NCBI GenBank assembly: GCA_035623255.1 | Contig: DASPTU010000114.1 | Location: 33,506-97,505 of the forward strand | Direction of reading: 5' to 3' | Source: JAFAGX01 sp035623255 | GTDB lineage: Bacteria > Acidobacteriota > Terriglobia > Terriglobales > Acidobacteriaceae | Length of the DNA: 64,000 bases | Part shown: one piece after another, positions 18,018-27,142 of the stretch | How the letters are laid out: every line of letters begins with the position of its first letter | Position numbering within the stretch: position 1 is the stretch's first letter | Made by a program: the position numbers and the translations under genes | The notes under the pieces: generated by a model | What the model was told of the DNA's origin: nothing | Seen by the model: only the letters and a program-made list of their open reading frames with translations | The model's database searches: none

Positions 18018-19232
18018 ATGCATATTTCGGTTGGGATCACGCGGGCGAGTTGTCTCCTGTGGATGTTGCTTCAGGCGGGTATCGCTCTCGCCGCGGACTG
18101 GCAAATACCTGCTGGTCAACTAGCCCAAAGAATCACCGGTATCACCGGCCCTGGCACCGTCGCAGTAACGGTCGTGAGCCGCTCCTCTCTCAGCGAAAGC
18201 GATGTGCAGGACATTCGCCGCAAGCTTGTCACTGAACTTGCAGCTTACGGCGTGCAGAGCGCCGCTTTCGACCAAGCGGCGGCCTCCGTACAAGTCACGC
18301 TTTCTGAAAACCTGGGAAGCTATCTCTGGGTGGCAGAAATTCGCCAAGGGACCAGTGAACCAGTAGTCGTGATGATCTCCATGCCAGGAGAGATCGGGGG
18401 TGCGGCGGAAGGCTCTTCGATTCCGCTTAGCATCCGCCAAACGCTTCTCTTGAGCGCAGAAACTCCTATTCTCGATGCGACAATAATCGACGGCAACCCG
18501 TCCTACCTGGTAGTCCTGCAGCCGGAGAAAATCGGGCTCTATCGCATGCAGAATGGCAGTTGGCAACTGGAGCAATCTTTCGCGGTCGTGCACGTTCGGC
18601 CTTGGCCCCGCGATCTGCGAGGGCGGCTGATCGTGCGCAAAGATCATCTCTTCGATGCATACTTGCCGGGAGTTTATTGTCGTAGCGGCGTGGCCGCACC
18701 GCTGAACCTGACCTGCGATGACTCCGATGATCCATGGCCTTTGACCGGCAATCCGGGTGATCCGAGGGCTTTTTTTTCTGGCGCAAGGAATTTCTTCACT
18801 GGCGCACTTTCGCCGGGAGTTCAAAAGCAGACGAACGCTCCCGCTTTCTACTCAGCCGCGCCGTTACCGCGGGACAAGTACACACTCTGGGTTTTTGCTG
18901 GCGTAGACGGGCGGATTCATTTTTTGGATGGTGTTTCGAACCAAGTTCTGCCTCAATCGACCTGGGGAAGTGGGGTTGCCAGCGTACGGAGCGGTTGCGG
19001 GATGGGCTGGCAGATTCTGGCTGATTCAAATGAAGACGGCCCTACCGACGAGGTAAGAGCATTCGAGATCCTGGATCGGGAACCGGTGGCTGTAAGTGCA
19101 CCATCTGAATTTCATGGGCCGCTTACGGCTCTCTGGTCTGATTCCTACTCTACCGCGATCACCGCCGTCTCCCACAACTCTGAAACAGGAAGATATGAAG
19201 CCTATAGGCTTTCCATTGATTGCCATCGGTAG
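18018..19232 (+). CDS. Exported protein of unknown function, first gene of a sensory operon
   Basis: The start at 18018 gives a signal peptide (about residues 10-27, LLWMLLQAGIALAADW) and fits a TATAAT box just upstream. The 404-residue mature protein has no motif I recognise. It contains repeated Trp/Gly/Asp-containing strands (SYLVVLQPEKIGLYRMQNG, LWVFAGVDGRIHFLDG) that look like blades of a beta-propeller, and a DSNEDGPTDE loop resembling a calcium-binding turn. The end of this gene overlaps the start of the solute-binding protein gene by 38 bases, so their translation is coupled. A periplasmic or surface sensing accessory role is inferred from context only. Confidence 0.65.
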   Translation: MHISVGITRASCLLWMLLQAGIALAADWQIPAGQLAQRITGITGPGTVAVTVVSRSSLSESDVQDIRRKLVTELAAYGVQSAAFDQAAASVQVTLSENLGSYLWVAEIRQGTSEPVVVMISMPGEIGGAAEGSSIPLSIRQTLLLSAETPILDATIIDGNPSYLVVLQPEKIGLYRMQNGSWQLEQSFAVVHVRPWPRDLRGRLIVRKDHLFDAYLPGVYCRSGVAAPLNLTCDDSDDPWPLTGNPGDPRAFFSGARNFFTGALSPGVQKQTNAPAFYSAAPLPRDKYTLWVFAGVDGRIHFLDGVSNQVLPQSTWGSGVASVRSGCGMGWQILADSNEDGPTDEVRAFEILDREPVAVSAPSEFHGPLTALWSDSYSTAITAVSHNSETGRYEAYRLSIDCHR

Positions 19233-20559
19233 TCTGTTGCTGGCCAGCGCAGCCGCGGCAGCCACTCGGCCACACTACGGTGGAACTCTGCACGTGCAGA
19301 TAGAGAGTGGCATGCGTTCTCTCGATCCGGGAGATGGTTCCCAGTCTAACGGTGTCGCCGTGGGCAATGTTCTGGGTCTACTTTTCGACAATCTGGTTGT
19401 CCTTAATGATCGCGGCCAAGCACAACCGGCGTTGGCGCTATCGTGGCAAAGTGAGCCGGGAAATCAGCGTTGGCAATTTGTCCTGCGCCCGGGAGTCACG
19501 TTCTCGGATGGTACGCCCCTGACTCCGGAGCTTGTCGCAGCATCCTTGCTCAGGGCAAATCCGAACTGGAAAATCGCGCCGCAGGAAACCGCAGTTGTCA
19601 TTCAGCTTGACGCGGCATCGGTCAGCCTGCCGGCCGAGATGGCCTTGGCGCGCAATAGGATTGCCAAGCTTGATTCTGGCAAGGCCCTGGGCACCGGCCC
19701 GTTCATTTCGACTGAATGGGATCCCGGCAAGAAGCTCGGGCTCACCGCGCGCGACGATTACTGGGCCGGGCGCCCATTTCTGGACTCGGTCATAATCGAA
19801 ATGGGCAAGAACTTCCGTGATGAGACGATCGCGTATGACCTGGGCCAAGCACAGTTAATCGAAATTCCTTCCGAAGAGGCCCACCACGCGACAGAATCTC
19901 GGGAAATCCGTGCCTCGCGACCAGTCGAACTAGTCGCCCTGCTTTTTGCGAGCGAAGCCCAATCGCCGGAGGAGGTAAAACAACGCCAGGCTCTTGCCCA
20001 GAGCATCGATCGCGATCAACTCAATCGTGTAGTACTGCAAAACAGCGGTGAAGCAGCCGGCGGATTGTTGCCGAACTGGCTCACCGGATACGAATTCTTG
20101 TTTCCGAGCGCCATGGATCTAACGCGGGCCCAGCAGTTGCGGGCCGAGGTGCCACAAGCGCGTTTGTGGAAGCTCGCTTTTGCGGCAGACGATACATTGG
20201 CGCGTCTGATTGCCGAGAGAATCGTGCTTAATGGGGGCGATGCGGGGCTTCGGTTACAACTGAGTAATCAAGGTGCTCCTGACATCCGTCTGGTGCGAGT
20301 CCCATTGGCGTCGCTCGACGGTTTTATTGCTCTGTCTCGAATGGCGAAATCACTCCAACTCCCTCCCCCGCGTTTTCTCGGTAACACTGCCGACGACCTT
20401 TATCATGCAGAAAACGCCATGCTGAACTCCCAACGGGTCATCCCTCTGTTGTACCTCCGGACCGCATGGGTGGTGTCTAAGACCCTAAGAAACTGGGAGG
20501 ACGTCCCGGACGGTACCTGGCGATTGCCGGACGTTTGGGCCGCACCGGGCAAACCATGA
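19195..20559 (+). CDS. Periplasmic solute-binding protein (SBP_bac_5, oligopeptide type)
   Basis: The start at 19195 (with AGGAAG before it) gives a clean signal peptide ending AAAAAT. The 454 residues show the family-5 binding-protein pattern: RPHYGGTLHVQI at the mature N-terminus, SLDPGDG, then WQFVLRPGVTFSDGTPLTPE, and a GTGPFI motif at the hinge. Members normally deliver peptides, nickel or other solutes to Dpp/Opp-type ABC importers. No permease or ATPase gene is beside it. It overlaps the upstream gene by 38 bases and the downstream histidine kinase by four (ATGA). A role in presenting a ligand to the kinase is therefore more likely here than transport, by inference. Confidence 0.82.
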   Translation: MKPIGFPLIAIGSLLLASAAAAATRPHYGGTLHVQIESGMRSLDPGDGSQSNGVAVGNVLGLLFDNLVVLNDRGQAQPALALSWQSEPGNQRWQFVLRPGVTFSDGTPLTPELVAASLLRANPNWKIAPQETAVVIQLDAASVSLPAEMALARNRIAKLDSGKALGTGPFISTEWDPGKKLGLTARDDYWAGRPFLDSVIIEMGKNFRDETIAYDLGQAQLIEIPSEEAHHATESREIRASRPVELVALLFASEAQSPEEVKQRQALAQSIDRDQLNRVVLQNSGEAAGGLLPNWLTGYEFLFPSAMDLTRAQQLRAEVPQARLWKLAFAADDTLARLIAERIVLNGGDAGLRLQLSNQGAPDIRLVRVPLASLDGFIALSRMAKSLQLPPPRFLGNTADDLYHAENAMLNSQRVIPLLYLRTAWVVSKTLRNWEDVPDGTWRLPDVWAAPGKP

Positions 20560-22349
20560 AGTTTCGGCGTAAGCTTCTGGCGGTCTTCGCGCTGACAGTG
20601 CTCCTCTGCGCGGCGGCCGTGGCTTGGTTGATTGCTTATTTCGCCAGGCGTAATTTTGAAGACGCCAGTGAGCAACGCAGTACGGCCTTGATCGTGCGAG
20701 TCGACCGGGAGTTCAACCAAAGGAAAGCCGCTGTCCTGCGTCGCGTCGAGAATATCGCGGCAACCCCCACCGCGCTACGCATGGCTGTCTCGCTGAATCG
20801 TGGCCCCGTCGATTATGGCGAGTATCTGAACGAGGCCAGGAATCTTGCGGATGCGCAGCAACTAGACTTCCTCGATTTCGCCGACGATCAGGGGACGATT
20901 CTTTCTTCTGCGGAATTACCGGCCAAATTCGGATATAAGACGGTGCTGCCCGCTGGCGATCCGCTGGGAGTCTTCTTTCAGCAGGAAGACCTGCCAAATG
21001 GTTCAGTTCTTGGGCTCTGCGCCATGCGCAAAGTCACGGTTGCTGACAAGGCGTTGTTCGTGATCGGCGGTCAGCGCATCGACAGGAGTTTCGTTGCCGG
21101 TCTTGATATGCCTCCGGGCATGCGCGCCTTGCTGTATCAACCCCGAGGACCTGCGTCAGACGCGCCACAGCTGATCGACTCTTTTGGTTCAACTCCCCCC
21201 GCTGCTCCTCTATTGCCTCTAATCGAACAGGTTCGAAATGATACCGGACAGAACTCGGGCGTGGTTCGCTGGTCTACCGATCCCGCGGACGCCGAAATCG
21301 TCCGCGTCATACCGTTTTTCGGGATTGATCGAGACCTTCTTGGCGCACTACTTCTCACAGACTCGTTACGTCCATATTTGCAGTTGCGTCGCCAGATTGG
21401 TTCGACCGCCTTATTCATTGGAAGTGCAGGGATTCTGATAGCGATTGTGCTAAGCGGGTGGGCAGCAACAAGAATCACAAGACCAGTCGACCAGTTAGTC
21501 GCCGCAGCTCGAAAAGTAGCTGCCGGCGACTGGAGCACTCAGGTGCAGATCAGCTCCGCGGACGAACTTTCTGATCTGGCGCAATCCTTCAACGACATGA
21601 CCCGGGAATTGCTGGATCAAAAGCAACGGCTGGTGCAGGCAGAGAGAGTTGCCGCATGGCGAGAGCTCGCGCGCAGACTGGCTCACGAGCTGAAAAATCC
21701 GCTGTTCCCCTTGCAACTGACCGTCGAGAATCTGGTGCGTGCCCGAGAGCAGAATCCCGAGCAGTTCGATGAAGTCTTTCGTGAGAGTTCGGCAACTTTG
21801 CTGACCGAGATCGCCAATCTCAAATCCATCGTCTCGCGTTTCAGTGAATTTTCCAAAATGCCGCCGCCACGCTTCCAGCGGGTGCAGGTCAATGACATTG
21901 CACAAGACAGCTTTCGCGTATTTCAGCCGCAGTTGACAGCGTCCGAGCGGGCGCCAATCCAGTCTCAACTGGGATTAGCCCAGTCAATCGATCCAATCGC
22001 CGGTGATCCAGAGCTGCTTCATCGCGCCTTTTGCAATCTGATTTCCAATGCAATTGACGCAATGCCGCACGGCGGTACCCTGAGTCTTCGCACCCTGCAG
22101 GAGGGCGAACACGTTGTGGTCGAGGTTGGGGACACGGGGTCAGGGCTGACGCCCGACGAGCGCGACCGTCTTTTCACTCCTTACTTCACTACCAAACCGC
22201 ATGGCACCGGACTGGGGCTCGCTATCGTGCAATCGATCGTGAGCGATCATGGAGGCAGAATCTCTGTCGACAGCAAACAGGGCGGAGGTACTGTCTTTCG
22301 CATCGAGCTAGCGCGCAATTTTGATAAGCTCCAACCCAGCAATGGTTAA
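20556..22349 (+). CDS. NtrY-like membrane sensor histidine kinase
   Basis: The ATG at 20556 overlaps the previous stop (ATGA). The 597-residue protein has a membrane span at about 7-24, a large periplasmic sensor region (about 32-280), a second span (about 283-304), HAMP (about 305-355), the phospho-acceptor helix with His 377 (RLAHELKNPLFPLQ) and an HATPase domain (about 480-590, with NAIDAM, GDTGSGLTP and GTGLGLAIV). The H-box resembles NtrY kinases, whose partners are sigma-54 activators. The regulator gene follows 27 bases downstream. The periplasmic region, of double-PAS size, could contact the solute-binding protein encoded just upstream. Confidence 0.9.
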   Translation: MKFRRKLLAVFALTVLLCAAAVAWLIAYFARRNFEDASEQRSTALIVRVDREFNQRKAAVLRRVENIAATPTALRMAVSLNRGPVDYGEYLNEARNLADAQQLDFLDFADDQGTILSSAELPAKFGYKTVLPAGDPLGVFFQQEDLPNGSVLGLCAMRKVTVADKALFVIGGQRIDRSFVAGLDMPPGMRALLYQPRGPASDAPQLIDSFGSTPPAAPLLPLIEQVRNDTGQNSGVVRWSTDPADAEIVRVIPFFGIDRDLLGALLLTDSLRPYLQLRRQIGSTALFIGSAGILIAIVLSGWAATRITRPVDQLVAAARKVAAGDWSTQVQISSADELSDLAQSFNDMTRELLDQKQRLVQAERVAAWRELARRLAHELKNPLFPLQLTVENLVRAREQNPEQFDEVFRESSATLLTEIANLKSIVSRFSEFSKMPPPRFQRVQVNDIAQDSFRVFQPQLTASERAPIQSQLGLAQSIDPIAGDPELLHRAFCNLISNAIDAMPHGGTLSLRTLQEGEHVVVEVGDTGSGLTPDERDRLFTPYFTTKPHGTGLGLAIVQSIVSDHGGRISVDSKQGGGTVFRIELARNFDKLQPSNG

Positions 22350-22376
22350 CTACCGCGAAACCGCGAGGAGATGCGA

Positions 22377-23759
22377 GTGCCACAAAAAGCCTATCTGCTG
22401 ATCGTGGACGACGAGCCCAATACCTTGGCCTCGCTCTCCCGTGCGTTCCGCCTCGCTGGTCACGAAGCGACCGTGTGTGACAGTGCGGCAAAAGCTATCC
22501 AGCTCGCCAAGAGGCAGAATTTCGATCTCATCTTTTCCGATGTCGTAATGCCCGGCAAAGACGGCCTCGCTCTGCTGGAGGAACTCAAGTCGCTGAACAT
22601 AAACACTCCGATAGTGATGATGTCCGGCCAAGCGCATATCGAAATGGCTGTTCGTGCAACCCGGCTCGGGGCACTAGATTTCCTGGAGAAGCCGATCTCT
22701 ACCGATCGGTTGCTGCTAACGATCGACAATGCGCTCAGGCTGCAACGATTGGAATGGGAAAACCGCAGCCTCAAGCAACGCCTCGGCAAGCACGAAATCA
22801 TCTGGGTGAGCGAGATCATGCGGAAGGTGATGGCCCAAGTGGAGCGCGTGGCTGCGAGCGAGACGAGGGTCTGCATTCTGGGTGAAACCGGCACAGGAAA
22901 AGAACTCATTGCCCGAACCCTTCATGAGCGGAGCCCGCGCAGTGCTCACCCCTTCGTCACCTTGAATTGTGCTGCTGTTCCGGCGGAACTTATCGAATCA
23001 GAACTCTTTGGTCACGAAAAAGGTTCCTTCACAGGGGCGGCGGGGCGGCACATCGGAAAGTTCGAGCAGGCGGACGGTGGAATTCTCTTCCTGGACGAAA
23101 TCGGAGACATGCCCCTGGCCATGCAAGCCAAACTTCTGCGGGTGTTGGAAGAAGGCGAGATCGAACGCATTGGTGGTGACGGCGCGATAGCGGTGAACGT
23201 CCGGGTTCTGGTGGCAACCCACCGTAACCTCGAGACTTTGGTTAGGGAGGGCAAATTTCGCCAGGATTTATTCCATCGCATCTACGTGTTCCCGCTAACC
23301 CTGCCGCCATTGCGTGAGCGGCGCGACGATATACCCCTTCTGGTCGACCATTTCGCTGGCCAGATCTGTGTTCAAAATAATTGGAAAGCAGTTTCATTCG
23401 CGCCTGAGGCCATGGGATTGCTGGTCCGATATTCCTGGCCAGGCAATGTTCGCGAGCTACGCAATGTAGTGGAGAGGTCGATGCTTCTGGCTGGCAACGA
23501 TGAAGTAAACGCTGAGGCAGCCCGATCGGCGCTCCCGTCCAGGTCCGACAATCAGCCCGACGGTCTTTACTCAGGATCGCTAGCTGACCGTGTGCAGAGC
23601 TTCGAGCGTGACACCATCCTGGCTGAACTCAAGAGGCAGAATTATCACGTGACGAATACCGCGAGAGCTTTGGACCTCGAACGCAGTCATCTTTACAAGA
23701 AGGCCGAGCAACTCGGAATAGAAATCCAGAAACGGCGCGACGGCAATCCGCAGAGCTGA
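22377..23759 (+). CDS. Sigma-54-dependent NtrC-family response regulator
   Basis: GAGGAG (22365-22370) lies six bases before GTG 22377, whereas it abuts the in-frame ATG at 22371; GTG is therefore preferred. The 460-residue protein has a receiver (about 4-120, IVDDE, phospho-Asp in FSDVVMPGKDG, Lys in EKP), an AAA+ activator domain (about 145-370: Walker A GETGTGKE, the sigma-54-contacting loop ESELFGHEKGSFTGA, Walker B GGILFLDEIGD, the R-finger region) and a C-terminal Fis-type helix-turn-helix (about 415-455, NVTNTARALDLERSHLYKKA reading order). It should activate transcription at sigma-54 promoters when phosphorylated by the kinase encoded upstream. Targets are unknown; no clear -24/-12 element was found nearby. 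Confidence 0.94.
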   Translation: MPQKAYLLIVDDEPNTLASLSRAFRLAGHEATVCDSAAKAIQLAKRQNFDLIFSDVVMPGKDGLALLEELKSLNINTPIVMMSGQAHIEMAVRATRLGALDFLEKPISTDRLLLTIDNALRLQRLEWENRSLKQRLGKHEIIWVSEIMRKVMAQVERVAASETRVCILGETGTGKELIARTLHERSPRSAHPFVTLNCAAVPAELIESELFGHEKGSFTGAAGRHIGKFEQADGGILFLDEIGDMPLAMQAKLLRVLEEGEIERIGGDGAIAVNVRVLVATHRNLETLVREGKFRQDLFHRIYVFPLTLPPLRERRDDIPLLVDHFAGQICVQNNWKAVSFAPEAMGLLVRYSWPGNVRELRNVVERSMLLAGNDEVNAEAARSALPSRSDNQPDGLYSGSLADRVQSFERDTILAELKRQNYHVTNTARALDLERSHLYKKAEQLGIEIQKRRDGNPQS

Positions 23760-23856
23760 ATTCCCTGGTGCCGGGAACCATTCGTGATTTTCTGTAAAGG
23801 CTTGGAACCTACCGTGTTAGCCTTGATAGACGAATCGTCATAAGTGACTACCCGAA

Positions 23857-24636
23857 ATGTCTGGTGAATCCATCCCCGGGACGCCGCTAAGCTCCTCATC
23901 CACAGGCACTTCGAGGCCAGTCCCACAGTCAGAGAAAGCGCAACTTTCCGCTTCGGCAGGGGTTCATTCCAATGTGAGCAGCGTTGCCATCGACCGCGGG
24001 TTGCTCGCAATGTCGGGCGCAGTGCCGGATACTAAGGCGCGGTACGCCGACTCCCAAGCAGCGGAGGCCGGCAGTGATGCCGAAGTAATGCTGCGGGTCA
24101 AAGCTGGTGACGACTCCGCGTTTGCTTATCTGGTGCAGAAGTATCGGCGGGCGATGGTGGGTTTTATGTATCGTATGGCGCACAATCCCGCTGCTGCCGA
24201 GGATCTGGCGCAGGAGGTGTTTTTACGCGTCTACCGGTCGCGTGAGAATTACCAGCCGAGCGCAAAGTTCACTACCTGGTTGTATCGGATTGCTAGCAAT
24301 CTGGCTGCGAACTACGCGCGCGATACGCGGCACGAACGGCCGGAAAACATGGTGAGCATCGATGAGAAGGATGACGACACCGGTTTAACCGTTGACGTAC
24401 CCGATGGCTCCCTGACGGCAGAAGAGACGATCATGCGCCGGGAGCGGATGGCTGCTATTCGGGAAAAGGTCCGGCAGCTGCCTGAACGCCAACGGGTCGC
24501 CGTGATCATGCATAAATATCAGCAGATGGATTATCGGCAGATCGCGGAAGTTCTGAAGTTGAGCGAGTCCGCCACTAAGTCATTGCTGTTTCGCGCGTAC
24601 GAAACTTTACGCGTTCAGCTGAAAGAGTTTATTTGA
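23857..24636 (+). CDS. ECF-type RNA polymerase sigma factor
   Basis: The 259 residues have region 2 (about 92-160: DDSAFAYLVQKYRRAMVGFMYRM and AEDLAQEVFLRVY) and region 4 (about 200-255: LPERQRVAVIMHKYQQMDYRQIAEVL), with no region 3, which marks an ECF sigma factor. About 75 Ser/Ala-rich residues precede region 2 and are atypical; a start at 24010 (MSGAVPD) would remove 51 of them. No ribosome site favours either. An anti-sigma gene follows after nine bases. Two GGAAC motifs upstream (23774, 23804) may belong to an autoregulated ECF promoter. Confidence 0.9.
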   Translation: MSGESIPGTPLSSSSTGTSRPVPQSEKAQLSASAGVHSNVSSVAIDRGLLAMSGAVPDTKARYADSQAAEAGSDAEVMLRVKAGDDSAFAYLVQKYRRAMVGFMYRMAHNPAAAEDLAQEVFLRVYRSRENYQPSAKFTTWLYRIASNLAANYARDTRHERPENMVSIDEKDDDTGLTVDVPDGSLTAEETIMRRERMAAIREKVRQLPERQRVAVIMHKYQQMDYRQIAEVLKLSESATKSLLFRAYETLRVQLKEFI

Positions 24637-24645
24637 AGGTGCGGT

Positions 24646-25122
24646 ATGAAATGTCAGGAAATTTGCGAACGAATGCCGGAACTGGCCGCCGGCCCCGACG
24701 CGGCCACGCCCGAAATTAACAATCATTTGAAGACTTGCGCCGCGTGCTCGGCCAAGCTGGCGGAGTTGCAACGCACGATGGCGCTGCTCGACGAGTGGCA
24801 GGTCCCAGAGCCTTCGCCTTACTTCGATGTGCGTCTGATGGCGCGTGTACGAGAGGAGCAAGCCAAGCCCACCGGTTGGCTGTTCTGGCTGCGGAAACCG
24901 GCTTTGGCCCTCACCTTAGCCGTCCTCATGGTGGCGAGCATTACTCTGTTTCGAACGGACGCAGGCTTCAGGAATCACGGCGAGTCGGGGACCGTGGCGA
25001 TGGCGCCCCCGGGAACCGCCGTAGGAGATTTGCAGGCCCTGGATAAGAATGGAGAACTGTATTCGGATTTTGAGTTGCTGGATGACATGAGCGTCCAGCC
25101 TGATGTAAATGCGAATCCATAG
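24646..25122 (+). CDS. Zinc-finger anti-sigma factor (ZAS type)
   Basis: A 158-residue membrane protein nine bases after the ECF sigma gene. It has the ZAS zinc motif HLKTCAAC (Hx3Cx2C, about residues 28-35), preceded by Cys residues at the N-terminus, one membrane span (about 85-105, LALTLAVLMVASITLF) and an acidic C-terminal part presumably in the periplasm. It should bind and hold the ECF sigma at the membrane. The release signal is unknown. Its last codons overlap the start of the DUF3106 gene. Confidence 0.86.
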   Translation: MKCQEICERMPELAAGPDAATPEINNHLKTCAACSAKLAELQRTMALLDEWQVPEPSPYFDVRLMARVREEQAKPTGWLFWLRKPALALTLAVLMVASITLFRTDAGFRNHGESGTVAMAPPGTAVGDLQALDKNGELYSDFELLDDMSVQPDVNANP

Positions 25123-25747
25123 TTGGCTGGCTTTGTGGTGGGCAGGGAAGGTGGAGGTGTTTCGTACTAGGTTCATGATCGGGTTTGCGGCGGCGGTTGT
25201 TGTGCTGGTGGGCAGTGCCTCAGCGGCACAGAACCGTCACGACGTACCTCGTCCGCAAGCAAAGGTAGGTGCGCAGGGTCAGATCGCGCGACCGCAGAAT
25301 CAGGGACACGCCGGAGAATGGCTGCGCCAGCATCGCAATCTGCCCCCTGAGCAGCAGAGGAAAGCTCTCGAAAGCGATCCTCGTTTCCGCGCTCTCCCAC
25401 CCCAGCGTCAGCAGCAATTGCAGAATGGTTTACAGCGGTTTAACAGCATGCCAGTGCAGCAGCAAGATCGCATGCTGCGGCGCATGGAAATCTGGGAGCA
25501 TCTGACGCCTCAGCAGAAACAGCAGGCGCGACAACTGCACCAGCAGATGCAGCAGCTTCCACCCGACCGCCGTCAGGCGGTTCGGAACGCAGTGCAGTCA
25601 TTGCGAGCGATGCCCCCGGAGGCGCGGCAGCGCACGATCGACTCGGACGCGTACAGGAGCCATTTCAGTCCGCAGGAACTCGAGATGCTTAATAACGCCT
25701 CGCGTCTGCCGCTTGCGCCCGCTGAACCGGGCGGCCCGCCAGAATAG
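25109..25747 (+). CDS. Exported DUF3106-family protein
   Basis: The 212-residue product overlaps the anti-sigma gene by 14 bases at the ATG; a GTG at 25157, with GGCAGGGAAGG before it, could also be the start and would place a signal peptide (MIGFAAAVVVLVGSASA) at the N-terminus. The body is Gln/Arg/Pro-rich with repeated LPPQ(Q/R)R and LTPQQKQQ units (about 75-190), as in DUF3106 proteins. The position after an ECF sigma and anti-sigma suggests it is a target or a sensor-side partner of that module, perhaps acting like CpxP/CnrX types in the periplasm. That role is inference only. Confidence 0.72.
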   Translation: MRIHSWLALWWAGKVEVFRTRFMIGFAAAVVVLVGSASAAQNRHDVPRPQAKVGAQGQIARPQNQGHAGEWLRQHRNLPPEQQRKALESDPRFRALPPQRQQQLQNGLQRFNSMPVQQQDRMLRRMEIWEHLTPQQKQQARQLHQQMQQLPPDRRQAVRNAVQSLRAMPPEARQRTIDSDAYRSHFSPQELEMLNNASRLPLAPAEPGGPPE

Positions 25748-25829
25748 CCGCTTTCAAAACCCTCTGCGCGCGTCTTCCTCACACATCGGAGCCCTGAACT
25801 GAGACAGGGTTTGGGTTTAGGATCGTCCC

Positions 25830-27020
25830 ATGCCATCTGGAGCTCCATTACTGAAGCCCACGCGCGTTATTGTGTCCGCGCGCGGAGCTCAGAGGCTCAA
25901 AGACGGCCACGTGTGGGTCTACCGTTCTGATGTTATTTCGGCAGACGGAATTGCGCCTGCCTCGCTCGTCTGCGTTGTTGATGAGCGTGGCAGGGTTCTA
26001 GGCACAGCCTGGTATAGCAGCGCGTCGCAAATTACGATTCGCTTGCTATCACGCGATCCCATCGAAGATCTGGACGGCCTGCTTCGTCACAGGCTGCAGG
26101 ATGCAATTGCTTATCGCGGGCTCGTGGTGCAGGACACCGATGCCTACCGGCTGGTTTTCAGCGAGGCAGATTTTCTTCCGGGCCTGATCCTCGACCGATA
26201 CAACGACATACTTTCGTTACAGATCCTTACGCAGGCAACGGACACCGAATCGGTGCGCACAACGATTATTTCGGAACTTAACTCTCTAAATCCAGCGGCG
26301 ATCGTTGAGCGGGTCGACTCCAAGATTCGCGAACTCGAGCAGCTTCCGGCACGCGCCTCTGGATTGCTACAGGGAGAGAAAACGACGACCGTTTTTACAA
26401 TGAATGGAGTGAAGTTCCATTTCGACGCTCTCGGAGGCCAAAAGACAGGAGCTTTTCTCGATCAACGGGAAAACTATGCAGCCGCCGCGAAGTATGCCCG
26501 TGGCGAGGCTCTGGACGTTTTCTGCTACCAGGGAGGTTTTGCTTTGCACCTCGCCCCGCACTGTTCCAGTGTGACGGGAGTCGACAGTTCGCGCCCATCG
26601 CTCGAAATAGCCGACCGCAATGCGGCGCTAAACGGACGCGAAATTGAATGGGTCGATGCTAACGCCTTCGACTTGCTGCACGACTACTCTGCGGCTGGCC
26701 GGCAATACGACACCATGGTCCTTGATCCGCCGGCTTTCGCCAGAACGAGGAAGAATCTCGCCACTGCCCTCCGGGGATATAAAGAACTCAACCTGCGTGC
26801 GCTGAAGATGTTGCGTCCCGGCGGAATTCTGGTCAGTTGCTCCTGCTCGTACCACGTGGAGCAGAGCGAGTTCCTGGGAGTCATTCGCCAGGCAGGCCAA
26901 GATGCCCACAGGAATTTACGACTTCTGGAGAACCGCGGCCAGGCCAGGGATCATCCGATCCTACTAAATGTCCCAGAGACCGCATATCTAAAGTGCTCGA
27001 TATTCCATGTAAGTAGATGA
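25830..27020 (+). CDS. rlmI: RlmI-like 23S rRNA cytosine-5 methyltransferase
   Basis: SAM-dependent methyltransferase of the RlmI/COG1092 family, which methylates C1962 of 23S rRNA in E. coli. The 396 residues have an N-terminal PUA domain (about 10-85, HVWVYRSDV), a linker beta-sheet, and a Rossmann methyltransferase domain (about 200-396) with VFCYQGGFALHL (SAM loop), the DPPAFART motif and the catalytic SCSCS cysteines. The start has no Shine-Dalgarno; TAGGAT ends six bases before the ATG, a spacing expected for a leaderless message. The stop is followed after about 20 bases by the hsp20 promoter. Confidence 0.88.
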   Translation: MPSGAPLLKPTRVIVSARGAQRLKDGHVWVYRSDVISADGIAPASLVCVVDERGRVLGTAWYSSASQITIRLLSRDPIEDLDGLLRHRLQDAIAYRGLVVQDTDAYRLVFSEADFLPGLILDRYNDILSLQILTQATDTESVRTTIISELNSLNPAAIVERVDSKIRELEQLPARASGLLQGEKTTTVFTMNGVKFHFDALGGQKTGAFLDQRENYAAAAKYARGEALDVFCYQGGFALHLAPHCSSVTGVDSSRPSLEIADRNAALNGREIEWVDANAFDLLHDYSAAGRQYDTMVLDPPAFARTRKNLATALRGYKELNLRALKMLRPGGILVSCSCSYHVEQSEFLGVIRQAGQDAHRNLRLLENRGQARDHPILLNVPETAYLKCSIFHVSR

Positions 27021-27039
27021 AAATGCGATTGATATATTA

Positions 27040-27069
27040 GTTGACAACAACACACTCATATTTTATGCT
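27040..27069 (+). promoter_or_regulatory. hsp20 promoter with HspR (HAIR)-like inverted repeat
   Basis: TTGACA (27041-27046) and TATGCT (27064-27069) form a sigma-70 promoter with a 17-base spacer. Overlapping the -35, GTTGACA-N7-ACTCATA (27040-27060) matches the HspR operator CTTGAGT-N7-ACTCAAG at four and five of seven positions with exact spacing. Repressor binding there would block the promoter. The match is partial, so the operator part is a candidate. Confidence 0.55.
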
Positions 27070-27142
27070 TCTTTCGCGCTAATTAAGGCATCCAACCCTA
27101 AGTGGAAGAAGCCCTTAACACTTTCTGAAGGAGGATTTGAAG

